Positions 1-7,576 of a stretch of DNA of 32,388 nucleotides are shown one piece after another. The stretch is taken from positions 1-32,388 of the forward strand of contig JAFRXD010000087.1 of NCBI GenBank assembly GCA_017441605.1, written 5' to 3'. Numbering within the stretch: position 1 is the first letter of the stretch; each line of letters begins with the position of its first letter. Made by a program: the position numbers and the translations under genes. Source of the stretch: Thermoguttaceae bacterium. Its GTDB lineage: Bacteria; Planctomycetota; Planctomycetia; Pirellulales; Thermoguttaceae. The notes beneath the pieces are model-generated. The model did no database searches. It was given only the letters and a program-made list of their open reading frames with translations, and was not told the DNA's origin.

Positions 1-134
1 AAAAGAAACTAAAGGAAATAAAATAAACGCGCGCGATTTGAATTTCGCGCTCGCGCCCGCGTTTTTTTGACTTTTCCCAATTATTTTCGATTTTTTTAAA
101 AAAACGCGAATACTTTTTCAAACGCGCGCGATTA

Positions 135-163
135 GCGAGCGCCCGCCAAAAGAGGCGGCTCGC
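135..163. terminator. Bulged GC-rich hairpin, possible terminator
   Basis: GCGAG pairs with CTCGC and CCGCC with GGCGG around an AAAAGA loop, with a three-base CGC bulge on the left arm. It is stable-looking but has no T-run on its 3' side, so a role as terminator of a gene left of the window is only a guess. Confidence 0.3.
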
Positions 164-320
164 GTTTGCGATTTCTCCGCCGAGAGAGGGGATTGTTTTG
201 CCGCCAACACGGACGAACAACCCGCCCGCGACCTCGGCTAGTCCCTTTTGGCCTTGTCCGCGCTTTATTGGCTCCCAAATAACCCATTGCCCTAAGAGCG
301 ACATTAACCAAGTCCAGCGA

Positions 321-425
321 CCAACGGGAGCGGGTCGTTTACCCAACCGCGCGGTGGCGCGAACGAAAGCGCCCCCGGCGCCCCAACCGCGCCGTAGCGC
401 GAACAAAACCCGCCCTCGGTGGGCG
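321..425. repeat. Dispersed hairpin repeat, copy 1
   Basis: This stretch closely matches 32099-32206 in the same orientation. It contains two imperfect tandem subunits of about 40-44 bases, each starting CCCAACC. Each has a hairpin with arms CGCGC/GCGCG, then a second hairpin (GCGCC/GGCGC in the first subunit, CGCCC/GGGCG in the second). The stems are conserved between copies while several loop bases differ (GGTG and CGTA here; GGCTA and GGTA in the other copy). That pattern suggests folding matters. Confidence 0.75.
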
Positions 426-586
426 GCGACCTTTTTTCCAAAAAAATGCAATTTTTTCTAGTCCGCGTCTCGAAACCGCGTTTGTTCCCTTAAAGCGCGA
501 CCGAAAACGGCTCGCGAAACTTAAAGCGCTCAACGCGCGAGCGCGAGTCAAAAGCTCGCGACGCCAAAACCAAAAAGGAGAGAACC

Positions 587-1006
587 ATGACGATCAACGA
601 AAGAATCGCCTCGATAACCGCGCGCCTGCGCGAGCGCGGATACGCCCCGAACGAAACCCCGAACGGATGCGCGTTCCTCAGAGAGGGACAATACTACTCG
701 ATCGCGCTCGACTCGGACGACGAAAATTACGCGAGAGTCGCCCTAACGAGACTCGATCGCCCCGAACTATTCGACGAAACCGAGCGCGCGGCTCTCGCGA
801 CCCGCGCCGCCGCGAGCGTCAAAGCCGTCAAAGCGGTTCTCGCCGACCAATATGTCCACTTCGCCGTCGAGGGATTCTATCCGAGCGACGACGAGTTCCT
901 AGCTCGCGTCGAGCGCGCGATGGACTGCTGCGCCTACGCCGACAGACTTTACGACGACGAATTGGGGGAAGCGCTCGCGAGCCCGTTAAACTTATACGAC
1001 TTCTAG
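587..1006 (+). CDS. Hypothetical protein, 139 residues
   Basis: I do not recognise this family with confidence. A GGAGAG ribosome binding site lies 6 bases before the ATG, and codon usage matches the neighbours. The product is a small, acidic, soluble-looking protein with no signal peptide or membrane segment. It has an N-terminal helix, then strand-like stretches around residues 28-55 (GCAFLREGQYYSIALD and YARVALTRL), then helices, ending in an acidic region with adjacent cysteines (MDCCAYADRLYDDE). The order helix, strands, helix loosely recalls YbjN or secretion-chaperone-like folds, but that is only an impression of shape. It is followed closely by two other small plus-strand frames and may share a transcript with them. 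Confidence 0.7.
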   Translation: MTINERIASITARLRERGYAPNETPNGCAFLREGQYYSIALDSDDENYARVALTRLDRPELFDETERAALATRAAASVKAVKAVLADQYVHFAVEGFYPSDDEFLARVERAMDCCAYADRLYDDELGEALASPLNLYDF

Positions 1007-1066
1007 CCCCGAGCCTAGCGCCGAAAGCGAGGGGGACGGCGCGAAACGAGAAAGAGGAGGAACCGA

Positions 1067-1258
1067 ATGACCAAGGCGCCGAAGGAACGCGCCGTCCGTC
1101 CGGCAAAGTCCGTCGATTCCAACGCGTCCGAGTCCGCGACGTTCCAAAAGACTCGGGCGTTTTTCCTCAACAATACCCGCGCGACGCGGCGAAGGCGCCG
1201 AATTCTCGGCGAAGCCGACTCGCGCGGCGATTTTTCCCTTCAAAAGACAATAGCCTAA
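1067..1258 (+). CDS. Possible small basic protein, 63 residues
   Basis: The main support is a near-perfect ribosome binding site (AGAGGAGGAA) ending 5 bases before the ATG, much like the one before nqrF. The product is very basic, with a run of arginines around residues 40-45 (TRRRRRIL), and has no recognisable domain. It lies between the hypothetical at 587 and the GlpM-like gene at 1303, same strand. Arginine-rich short frames are common by chance in this GC-rich sequence. It could therefore be a real small gene, a leader peptide, or the remnant of a decayed gene that kept its ribosome binding site. Confidence 0.35.
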   Translation: MTKAPKERAVRPAKSVDSNASESATFQKTRAFFLNNTRATRRRRRILGEADSRGDFSLQKTIA

Positions 1259-1302
1259 ACCTTGTTTTAAAACCGTCAAACTCGCAAAATAGGAGTCGAA
1301 CG

Positions 1303-1635
1303 ATGATCGGTATTTACCTAATCAAAGCGCTCGTCGCGAGCGCGCTGGTGATCGCCGTCCCGATGGTCGGCAAAGCGCTCGGCGATTCCGCCGCGAGTCT
1401 GCTCGGAGTCGCTCCCGTCCTTAGCGCTTTTCTCCTCCTAACAAACTCCGGCTCCGCGGCCGGAACCGACAAAGCGGAGCAAGCGCTCTGGTCCGCCCTC
1501 GGCGCGATCCCTTGCGGGATCTTTTACGTCGCCTTCTACTTCGCCTTGAAAGGGCGACTCTCGATCCCCGTCGCCCTACTAATCGGCGTCGGCGCGTGGT
1601 TCCTCGCCGCCGCGCTCCTCCGCAAACTCGCCTAA
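1303..1635 (+). CDS. GlpM-like small inner-membrane protein
   Basis: This 110-residue protein is almost entirely hydrophobic, with four predicted membrane helices at roughly residues 3-22, 30-47, 63-83 and 87-107. Short charged turns (SAAGTDKAEQA, KGR) lie between them. Length and pattern resemble the GlpM family, which is about 109 residues and has four helices: a loop with a small polar patch after helix 2, a W-S-x(4-5)-P-x(3)-Y-like third helix (WSALGAIPCGIFYVAFYF) and a final helix ending in basic residues. GlpM is linked to alginate production in Pseudomonas, but its molecular role is unclear. The ATG at 1303 is chosen because AGGAG lies 7 bases upstream; the frame is open further left without support. 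Confidence 0.6.
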   Translation: MIGIYLIKALVASALVIAVPMVGKALGDSAASLLGVAPVLSAFLLLTNSGSAAGTDKAEQALWSALGAIPCGIFYVAFYFALKGRLSIPVALLIGVGAWFLAAALLRKLA

Positions 1636-1685
1636 ACGCGCCGAAGCGGCTCGTCAATCCGAGTCGCCTCGACGCGCTCTTCTAT

Positions 1686-4600
1686 TTACCGCGCGCTCGA
1701 CTCTTTCTCCTTCTCGCGCGTCGGAACCAGCCGATTGGAAAGAATTGGAACCGTTCCCTTTCCCTCGACGAACTCTATCCCCGTCAGCTTCTTGACTTTC
1801 TCCTCGGTCCAACGCGTCGACGCGCTCTCGATCTCCGACCAGATCTTCGCCATATCGTACCGCCGAAGCTCCTCGTCCGTCGCAACGTAGAGCCAGCGGC
1901 CGTCTTCCGTTAGGGAAATCGCGCGGACCGGGGAGACCTTTACGGAAGGCGCGTCGAAATTCGAATGGTTGGCGAGTTCTTCTTCGGCTTTCGAAAGCTC
2001 GGTGAGAGAGTCGCTTAAATCGGCGTCGGAAGAATCGTCAAAAAATTCGTCCGTCTCTAGGTCGGTTTTCGTCTTTTGAACGATTTGATTCAAATCGACT
2101 TGCGATAGGGTGTAAACCGGTTCAAAATAAAACTTATCGTCGCTTCGCTTGGTCAGTTGGTAAAAGTGAAGAACCCCGTCCGGAGTCCCTATAACAAACG
2201 CGGCGGGTTTCTTCTCAAAAGCCCCTTTGTTAAGATGTTCCGCGGCGTCAATAGTAAATACGGAATCAACCATCTCTTTCCAATAAGGAAGATAGATCTC
2301 TTGGAAGACGTCCTCGACGTTTGTGTCGTAGACAACGCATTTACTCCCGTAACCCGTGTGAACGACATAGGAATCGGAAACGCTCAACAGACGCCCCGAA
2401 CGATAAGCGACGTTATCAAAATTGGGGGAATCAATCAAAGCGGCGTTCGAATAAATCTCTTTAACCGAAACGGATTTGCCCGTTGCGATCTCGCAAACGA
2501 GAAGTTGCGAAGCGAGCGCTCCGGTTTCCTCTATCTTAGAAAGAAACAGTTTATTCGAGTTTCGCGAGAAAACAGTGCTCGTCGTTTTGTAATTCGTTTT
2601 CGACAAATCCAAGATAAGATTCCATTCCGCGTCGGATCGAGACGCGTCTAACAAGAAAACCTTCTTACCCGACTTATCACAAGCCGCGATCTTACCGCCC
2701 TTCTCGTCTGTCGCAAAGAATCGAAACCCGTCTTCGGGAGTCCCCGAAGCGCCGTCGAGCGGGGTCGGGACGACTTCGCCCGTTCTAGGATCGATCGCTG
2801 AAAGCGTTCCGCGCAAACTCAAAGCGACAAAAACCTCTTTCTCGCGATACGTCCAACGCTGACAATCTTTAACGTCGGGAAGCTTTTTTATAAGAGCGTC
2901 CCCCTTATAAATGCAAAGTTGGTTCTTGTTGACGCCCCAAATGGGGACCCCCGCGCGCATTTCGGTATTTTGAGAACACAAGAGCGTTTGATAAGAAGAA
3001 AAGACTCCTCCTTCCTCCGCTTGTTCCACGACCTCGTATTTCCCTTTTCGAGCGAGAATATCAATTTGATTAATTTGTCCCAATCCGTCCATAACGCACA
3101 GTTTGTTCCGTTTCGTAAAGAAACACAATAAAAGATCGTTGATAGAGCTTGTTGGTAAGGGGTCGTAAAAAGATGGCGTTAAAACTCGGCCAACGATTTC
3201 GAGCGGACTATGGCGATCTAGGGGATCGTCGCGTCCAATAAAGTCGCGGAAAACGCTCGTTTGTCCCGAACAAGACGAAATCGCGACGAGGTTGTCGGAA
3301 TCGTCCCAAGAAACGCCCGTTATCCCTTCGCGATATTTGAATGCGAGAGGTTGAGCGCCTTCCTCCCGAATCGAGCTAGTCCAAAACTCGTTCGTTGAAT
3401 ATACGTAACTATTGATATAGTTTCCAGAAAACTTAACGTCGAACGTTCTAGGATCGAGAACCTCCAAAACGCCGTCTTGATACCCGAGCGCCAACTTGTC
3501 CTTTTTACTGGAAAGCGCGGTCGACGTTATGATCGGATTGTCGTATCGAGAGCGACCGTCCTCGCTTCTCCTCCTAACAATTCGTTCTTTCAATAGATCC
3601 CCGGTTTCGACGTCCCAAAGACGCGTCGTCCCGTCTATTAAAACCTCGACAAGTTGTTTGGGGTCTAAGAAAAACAGCTTAATCGTCGCGGTTTGCAACT
3701 CTGTCCAGTTTTTCTTTTCGAACTTAGTTTTGGGTTTGGACATTTTGTCGAGATTCGAAGAATCCCAAATTGCGATTTCCGAACCGCCCATTCTCGTTTC
3801 GGCGATCAAATTTCCGTCGGGACTCGTCGCGATCCATAAACAGTTGACGCCCGAGTATCCGTTTTTCAAAAGGGATCCGCCCTTCGGCGTGTCGGAGGAC
3901 GCCGCGCTAGCGACAATCTTTTTCGGAGTATTGTCGGAAGAAGAGAAATCGAAGAAACAAATATCGAGACGAGCGCCGGGATTTGATGCGCCCCCGAGAG
4001 GTGGAACGTTCGATACCGCGACCGTGAAAACCGAGCCCTTGTCGGGACAAGCAAAGTCGGTTATATATCGTCCGTCAAAGTAATTGGGAAGCGACGAATC
4101 GTACGGTTCAAAGATCCTAACGTCGTCGAAATTGTCCTCGTTGACCGCTTTCACAAATCGGGAACCGGACAAAAGTCTATTTTGGGACTTAAATCGGCTC
4201 GCGACGAACGAGTGAACAAAAGGACAAATACCATAAGAACGAGCGATTTGGTTTCCCGTCAAGAGATCGAACGCTCTCAAACTTCCGTCGTTGTCGGCGA
4301 CAACCAATTTCGATCCGTCCGACGAAACGTCGTATCCGCTGAAAGCGGACGTCTTAATCGATTTGTCGGACTTCATTTCGAGGCATTGCGGCTTGCCGTC
4401 CGCCGCGCGCTTAGAAAGATCCCATACGCGATAATGATCGTTATGACAAAGGGTAACGAATCTTTTGGAATCTAACCAATTGCACTTGGAAAGAAATCGC
4501 GTCATTGCGCCGTCGACTTTTGGCTCGATAACCTCGGCGATCTTTTTGTTTTTCTCCAAATCCCAAACGACAAATTTCCCCGAAGCTGCGAACCCGGAGC

Positions 4601-7412
4601 GGTCGCTGATCGCGAGTAACTTTCCACCGTCCGGACTGGGCGAGCAGTAATACCCAAAACTGTTCGAAAGATCCTCGATCTTTGGCAAACCCAAATTGAG
4701 CGTCTCGACATTAGAACCGTTTAAATTGCAACGACGAACCTCCCCGTCTTTCGCTCCGGCGACAAGATAGCGACCCGTTTCGGAAACCGCCAAATTGCAA
4801 GGACTCGCGCTCCCGTCGAATAACCGAAAGCTCCTAACGAACGCCCCGTTGGGGAAGGAACAAACGAGGATCTCCCCCGTTGTCGTCAGCATGTAGACGT
4901 CACAAAGTCCGCGCTTATCGGCAGCGCCAAAAATCGGCGGACAAGCGAGCGACGCCCCTTCAAGTCCTTGGAAAACAGAGGGACGCAAGCCATCGCGCGC
5001 GGTTTTGGGATCGATAAACCAAAACTTTCCGTCGGTCGACGTCGCGATAAAGCGCGAAGAGTGAATCGGATCGACGGCGTCCTCCTTTTGGAACGAGGGA
5101 TTGAACCACAACAATATTTCGCCTCCTCCGTTTCGCAAAAGAACCTTTTCCCCCCAAACGGCTTCGAGCGAGTTCGCGTCCCAGATGAAGATAAGCCCCG
5201 TATTGGAATCGCGAGTCGCGAAAAACGCCCCATCGTTGGAAAAAGCGACAACCGCGTTGTAAGTCGAAAACCCGGTCGTCTTTTCAATGACCATCGAATT
5301 GGCGAGCGTCGACTCTAAACGCGAATAAACGTTCGGCAAATCTTTCGAATATTTCAGCAACGACCCGTATATCGCCGCCACCGTTTGGTTCGATTTAGAC
5401 GCGGTTAAATAGTCGATAGTCGGCGCGTAACCCGCTTCCAACCCCGCCGCCGTCTGATGCCTCAATTTCCGCTCTCCCTCCGCCTTCAAAAGCTGCGATC
5501 GAACGCGCTCCACCGAGATCGTTATTAGCGCGTCCGCCTCCGCTTGTTTTTTTTCCGCCTTTGTTCGTTCTGTTTCCGCCTTCAAATACAACGAAAAAAA
5601 CGCCAATCCCACGACCGCCAGAGCCGCTATGGCGACGACGAACTTCATCGCCCGCGCTCGCTGGCGCGACGCGAGCCCTTTCGCGATCTCGCGCTCGAAC
5701 GGCGCCGTCCGCAACGCGAAATCCACCGGGTCCCCAAGCGCGAGCCCGGGGTCCCGAAACGCCACAAGCAGCGTCGACGCTTGGTTATAGTCCCCGTCGT
5801 CTAGCGTTGCGCGCAGCTGGAACTGGCGGGCGCTCCGCTCCGCCTTGGCGAACCGCGAATCGTCGCTCGCGCCGACTCTCGCCGCCTCCGCGCGTATCAG
5901 CGCGAACTCCGCGACCCGCCCCGTCAGCTCGTTCATTAGCGCGCCGCGTCTCTCTCGCGCGTCCTTACCGCGCGCCCCGGTCGCGCGCGCGAACTCTGCG
6001 CGCGTCGACTCGTACCCCTTGAACGCCGTCTCGAATCGCTCGAGTAAATCGGCGCGATTAAAGTAGTTCAGTAGCGCGTCGGCGAACTCGCCCGCGTCCT
6101 GGTAACGATCCTCCGGCTTCGCCGCCAGCGCCTTCGCCGCGATTTCGCGAAGCTCCCTCGGAACGCTTGCGAGAAGGGGAGTAATCTCGCCCTCGCGACC
6201 CGCGCGATCGAGCGCAAGCTCCGGCGCGTCCTCGAGTTCGATATAGTCGTAAGGCAAATAACCGGTAAGAATCTGGTAAAGAATCGCGCCGAGCGAAAAG
6301 ACGTCGTAAGCGGGCGTTACCGGTTTTTTGAGATAGCGCTCCGGAGGCGCGTATTTCGCCGTCCCCCCGGACGCGAGTTTCTCCACTCCCTCCTCCAAAC
6401 GAACCGCCATGCCCCAATCGATCAGATAGATTTCGCCGTAAGAACCGAGCATTACGTTCTTTGGCTTGACGTCGCAGTGAACGACCTTCCGCTCTCGATG
6501 CGCGTAGGAGAGAATTTGCGATACCTTGACGAGGTATTCGAGGTGTTTGCGACGCGTTCCGTCCCGCCCGACGTCTTTCGCGAGCGCCGCGTCCCAATCG
6601 TCGCTCGGAATCAACCGCTCGATAAATTTCGCGGGATTCGCGCCCCCGTCCCCGGGGTCGAGCGAGTAAACGACCGGAACCCCTTGGTGCGAAAGCTCCG
6701 CCTGAAGACGAGCCTCCGCAATCAACGCTTTGTCGTTCCGAATTTGATATGGAAAGTTCAAAGGAGGCTCTTTCAGGGCGATGCGCTGTCCGGAACTCTC
6801 CTGTCGCGCCTCGTAAACGACCTTCTGACCCCCTTGATTAATGACCTCGACGATCTTGTAACCCTCGTTAATCGCGACGCGAGAATCGCTTTTGCGACGG
6901 TTCGCCGGAGGCGCGTTGAGACGCTCCGCCATCGAGTCGACCGTGAGCGCGATCGTTTGAGAAACCCCGGGCGAAAGCTTCGATCGTTCGAGTTCCGCGA
7001 TGTAGTCCGAGTCGTCCGGAAACCATTCCCGAAGTTCCTCCCAAGAAATCCCCCCGTACCAATGCGCGGGCAAATAGAGTCGCCGCGTCAACTTCGACAG
7101 CGCGCTCAACGACCGCGCGTTATCGTTCCATTCCCCGTCGAAAAACGCCTCCGCCTCGTCGAGCGCGTCCGCGATTCCTATTTCGCGCCCCTCGATCAGA
7201 AGAGTCTTGAAGAAGGAGCCGAGTTCCGACGCGTAAAAAACCCGCGCTTCCTCGAACGAAAGTCCCTCGTCCCGCGCGAACGCCGACAATCCGCGCAAAA
7301 AAGCGCTCGGAAAAACGACGCTCGCGTCCCGCGCGTCGCGATTTGTCGTTTTCGAATCGGTTCCGCGATATTTCGCGATCGCTCTCAAAATGGCGTCGAG
7401 CTTATCTTCCAT
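1686..7412 (-). CDS. Transmembrane Ser/Thr protein kinase with C-terminal beta-propeller repeats
   Basis: This 1908-residue protein likely phosphorylates Ser/Thr on partner proteins at the membrane. Residues 1-180 form an unrecognised soluble region. The kinase domain spans about 185-450: glycine loop INQGGQKVVYEA, ATP-binding Lys214 (IALK), catalytic loop VVHCDVKPKNVML with Asp314 and Asn319, metal-binding Asp332 (LIDWG in place of DFG), and APPE at 355-358. The HRD arginine is a cysteine (HCD), so it is a non-RD kinase. One membrane helix lies near 590-610 and a charged helix at about 611-650. The remaining ~1250 residues contain many degenerate WD40-like blades (IWDANS, VVWDLEK, RVWDLSK, AIWDSS, RLWDVETG), probably one or more propellers. 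GGAG lies 7 bases before the ATG. It lies 89 bases downstream of the sigma-factor gene on the same strand, so the two are likely co-expressed. Confidence 0.93.
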   Translation of the reverse strand: MEDKLDAILRAIAKYRGTDSKTTNRDARDASVVFPSAFLRGLSAFARDEGLSFEEARVFYASELGSFFKTLLIEGREIGIADALDEAEAFFDGEWNDNARSLSALSKLTRRLYLPAHWYGGISWEELREWFPDDSDYIAELERSKLSPGVSQTIALTVDSMAERLNAPPANRRKSDSRVAINEGYKIVEVINQGGQKVVYEARQESSGQRIALKEPPLNFPYQIRNDKALIAEARLQAELSHQGVPVVYSLDPGDGGANPAKFIERLIPSDDWDAALAKDVGRDGTRRKHLEYLVKVSQILSYAHRERKVVHCDVKPKNVMLGSYGEIYLIDWGMAVRLEEGVEKLASGGTAKYAPPERYLKKPVTPAYDVFSLGAILYQILTGYLPYDYIELEDAPELALDRAGREGEITPLLASVPRELREIAAKALAAKPEDRYQDAGEFADALLNYFNRADLLERFETAFKGYESTRAEFARATGARGKDARERRGALMNELTGRVAEFALIRAEAARVGASDDSRFAKAERSARQFQLRATLDDGDYNQASTLLVAFRDPGLALGDPVDFALRTAPFEREIAKGLASRQRARAMKFVVAIAALAVVGLAFFSLYLKAETERTKAEKKQAEADALITISVERVRSQLLKAEGERKLRHQTAAGLEAGYAPTIDYLTASKSNQTVAAIYGSLLKYSKDLPNVYSRLESTLANSMVIEKTTGFSTYNAVVAFSNDGAFFATRDSNTGLIFIWDANSLEAVWGEKVLLRNGGGEILLWFNPSFQKEDAVDPIHSSRFIATSTDGKFWFIDPKTARDGLRPSVFQGLEGASLACPPIFGAADKRGLCDVYMLTTTGEILVCSFPNGAFVRSFRLFDGSASPCNLAVSETGRYLVAGAKDGEVRRCNLNGSNVETLNLGLPKIEDLSNSFGYYCSPSPDGGKLLAISDRSGFAASGKFVVWDLEKNKKIAEVIEPKVDGAMTRFLSKCNWLDSKRFVTLCHNDHYRVWDLSKRAADGKPQCLEMKSDKSIKTSAFSGYDVSSDGSKLVVADNDGSLRAFDLLTGNQIARSYGICPFVHSFVASRFKSQNRLLSGSRFVKAVNEDNFDDVRIFEPYDSSLPNYFDGRYITDFACPDKGSVFTVAVSNVPPLGGASNPGARLDICFFDFSSSDNTPKKIVASAASSDTPKGGSLLKNGYSGVNCLWIATSPDGNLIAETRMGGSEIAIWDSSNLDKMSKPKTKFEKKNWTELQTATIKLFFLDPKQLVEVLIDGTTRLWDVETGDLLKERIVRRRSEDGRSRYDNPIITSTALSSKKDKLALGYQDGVLEVLDPRTFDVKFSGNYINSYVYSTNEFWTSSIREEGAQPLAFKYREGITGVSWDDSDNLVAISSCSGQTSVFRDFIGRDDPLDRHSPLEIVGRVLTPSFYDPLPTSSINDLLLCFFTKRNKLCVMDGLGQINQIDILARKGKYEVVEQAEEGGVFSSYQTLLCSQNTEMRAGVPIWGVNKNQLCIYKGDALIKKLPDVKDCQRWTYREKEVFVALSLRGTLSAIDPRTGEVVPTPLDGASGTPEDGFRFFATDEKGGKIAACDKSGKKVFLLDASRSDAEWNLILDLSKTNYKTTSTVFSRNSNKLFLSKIEETGALASQLLVCEIATGKSVSVKEIYSNAALIDSPNFDNVAYRSGRLLSVSDSYVVHTGYGSKCVVYDTNVEDVFQEIYLPYWKEMVDSVFTIDAAEHLNKGAFEKKPAAFVIGTPDGVLHFYQLTKRSDDKFYFEPVYTLSQVDLNQIVQKTKTDLETDEFFDDSSDADLSDSLTELSKAEEELANHSNFDAPSVKVSPVRAISLTEDGRWLYVATDEELRRYDMAKIWSEIESASTRWTEEKVKKLTGIEFVEGKGTVPILSNRLVPTREKEKESSAR

Positions 7413-7481
7413 CGATAGTCTCCGTCTCTTGCGGAAAATTGGCGATGATAACGAGCGAGGAAAACGCTAGTCGTTGAAAGC

Positions 7482-7576
7482 GTCAATAAAAACGTTCGAC
7501 GTTAGTTCGGTTTAGTTTCGGCTTCGGTTTCAGATTTCTTATCGTCGAACAAGTCCGTAAAAACGCTCGACGTTAG
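7482..7576. repeat. 24-base direct repeat at the 3' end of the sigma gene
   Basis: 7482-7505 and 7553-7576 match at 21 of 24 positions (shared core TAAAAACG-CGACGTTAG). The copies are 71 bases apart start to start. The sigma-factor stop codon (7502-7504) lies in the left copy. The offset is not a multiple of three, so this is not a protein repeat. Confidence 0.6.

Larger units (their letters stand above)
1..586. other. Non-coding left end with hairpins and homopolymer tracts
   Basis: I see no convincing gene here. Short open frames exist (198-461 plus, 339-551 minus), but they lack a ribosome binding site and run through a hairpin repeat. The stretch has A- and T-runs, including a 14-base T7A7 palindrome at 91-104. 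A bulged hairpin lies at 135-163 (stem GCGAG...CCGCC / GGCGG...CTCGC). The motif AACGCGCGCGATT occurs at about 27 and 121, and a repeat copy lies at 321-425. The last 20 bases carry the ribosome binding site of the gene at 587. Confidence 0.6.

Noticed and set aside
91..104. T7A7 palindrome considered as a bidirectional terminator
   Set aside because: It has no GC stem of its own and no gene end nearby within the window.
198..461. Plus-strand open frame of 87 codons in the left spacer
   Set aside because: No ribosome binding site, proline/arginine-rich chance composition, and it runs through the hairpin repeat that also occurs in non-coding DNA at the right end.
667..1302. Long plus-strand open frame leading into the GlpM-like gene
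   Set aside because: The upstream part is an arginine-rich shadow of the gene at 587. The ribosome binding site at 1291-1295 and the hydrophobic pattern place the real start at 1303.
1636..1685. Terminator between the convergent GlpM-like and kinase genes
   Set aside because: Only a four-pair stem with no T-run was found in this 50-base gap.
6477..7418. 313-codon plus-strand open frame
   Set aside because: It lies opposite the kinase domain, whose motifs are clear on the minus strand; the GC-rich codon bias produces open antisense frames here.
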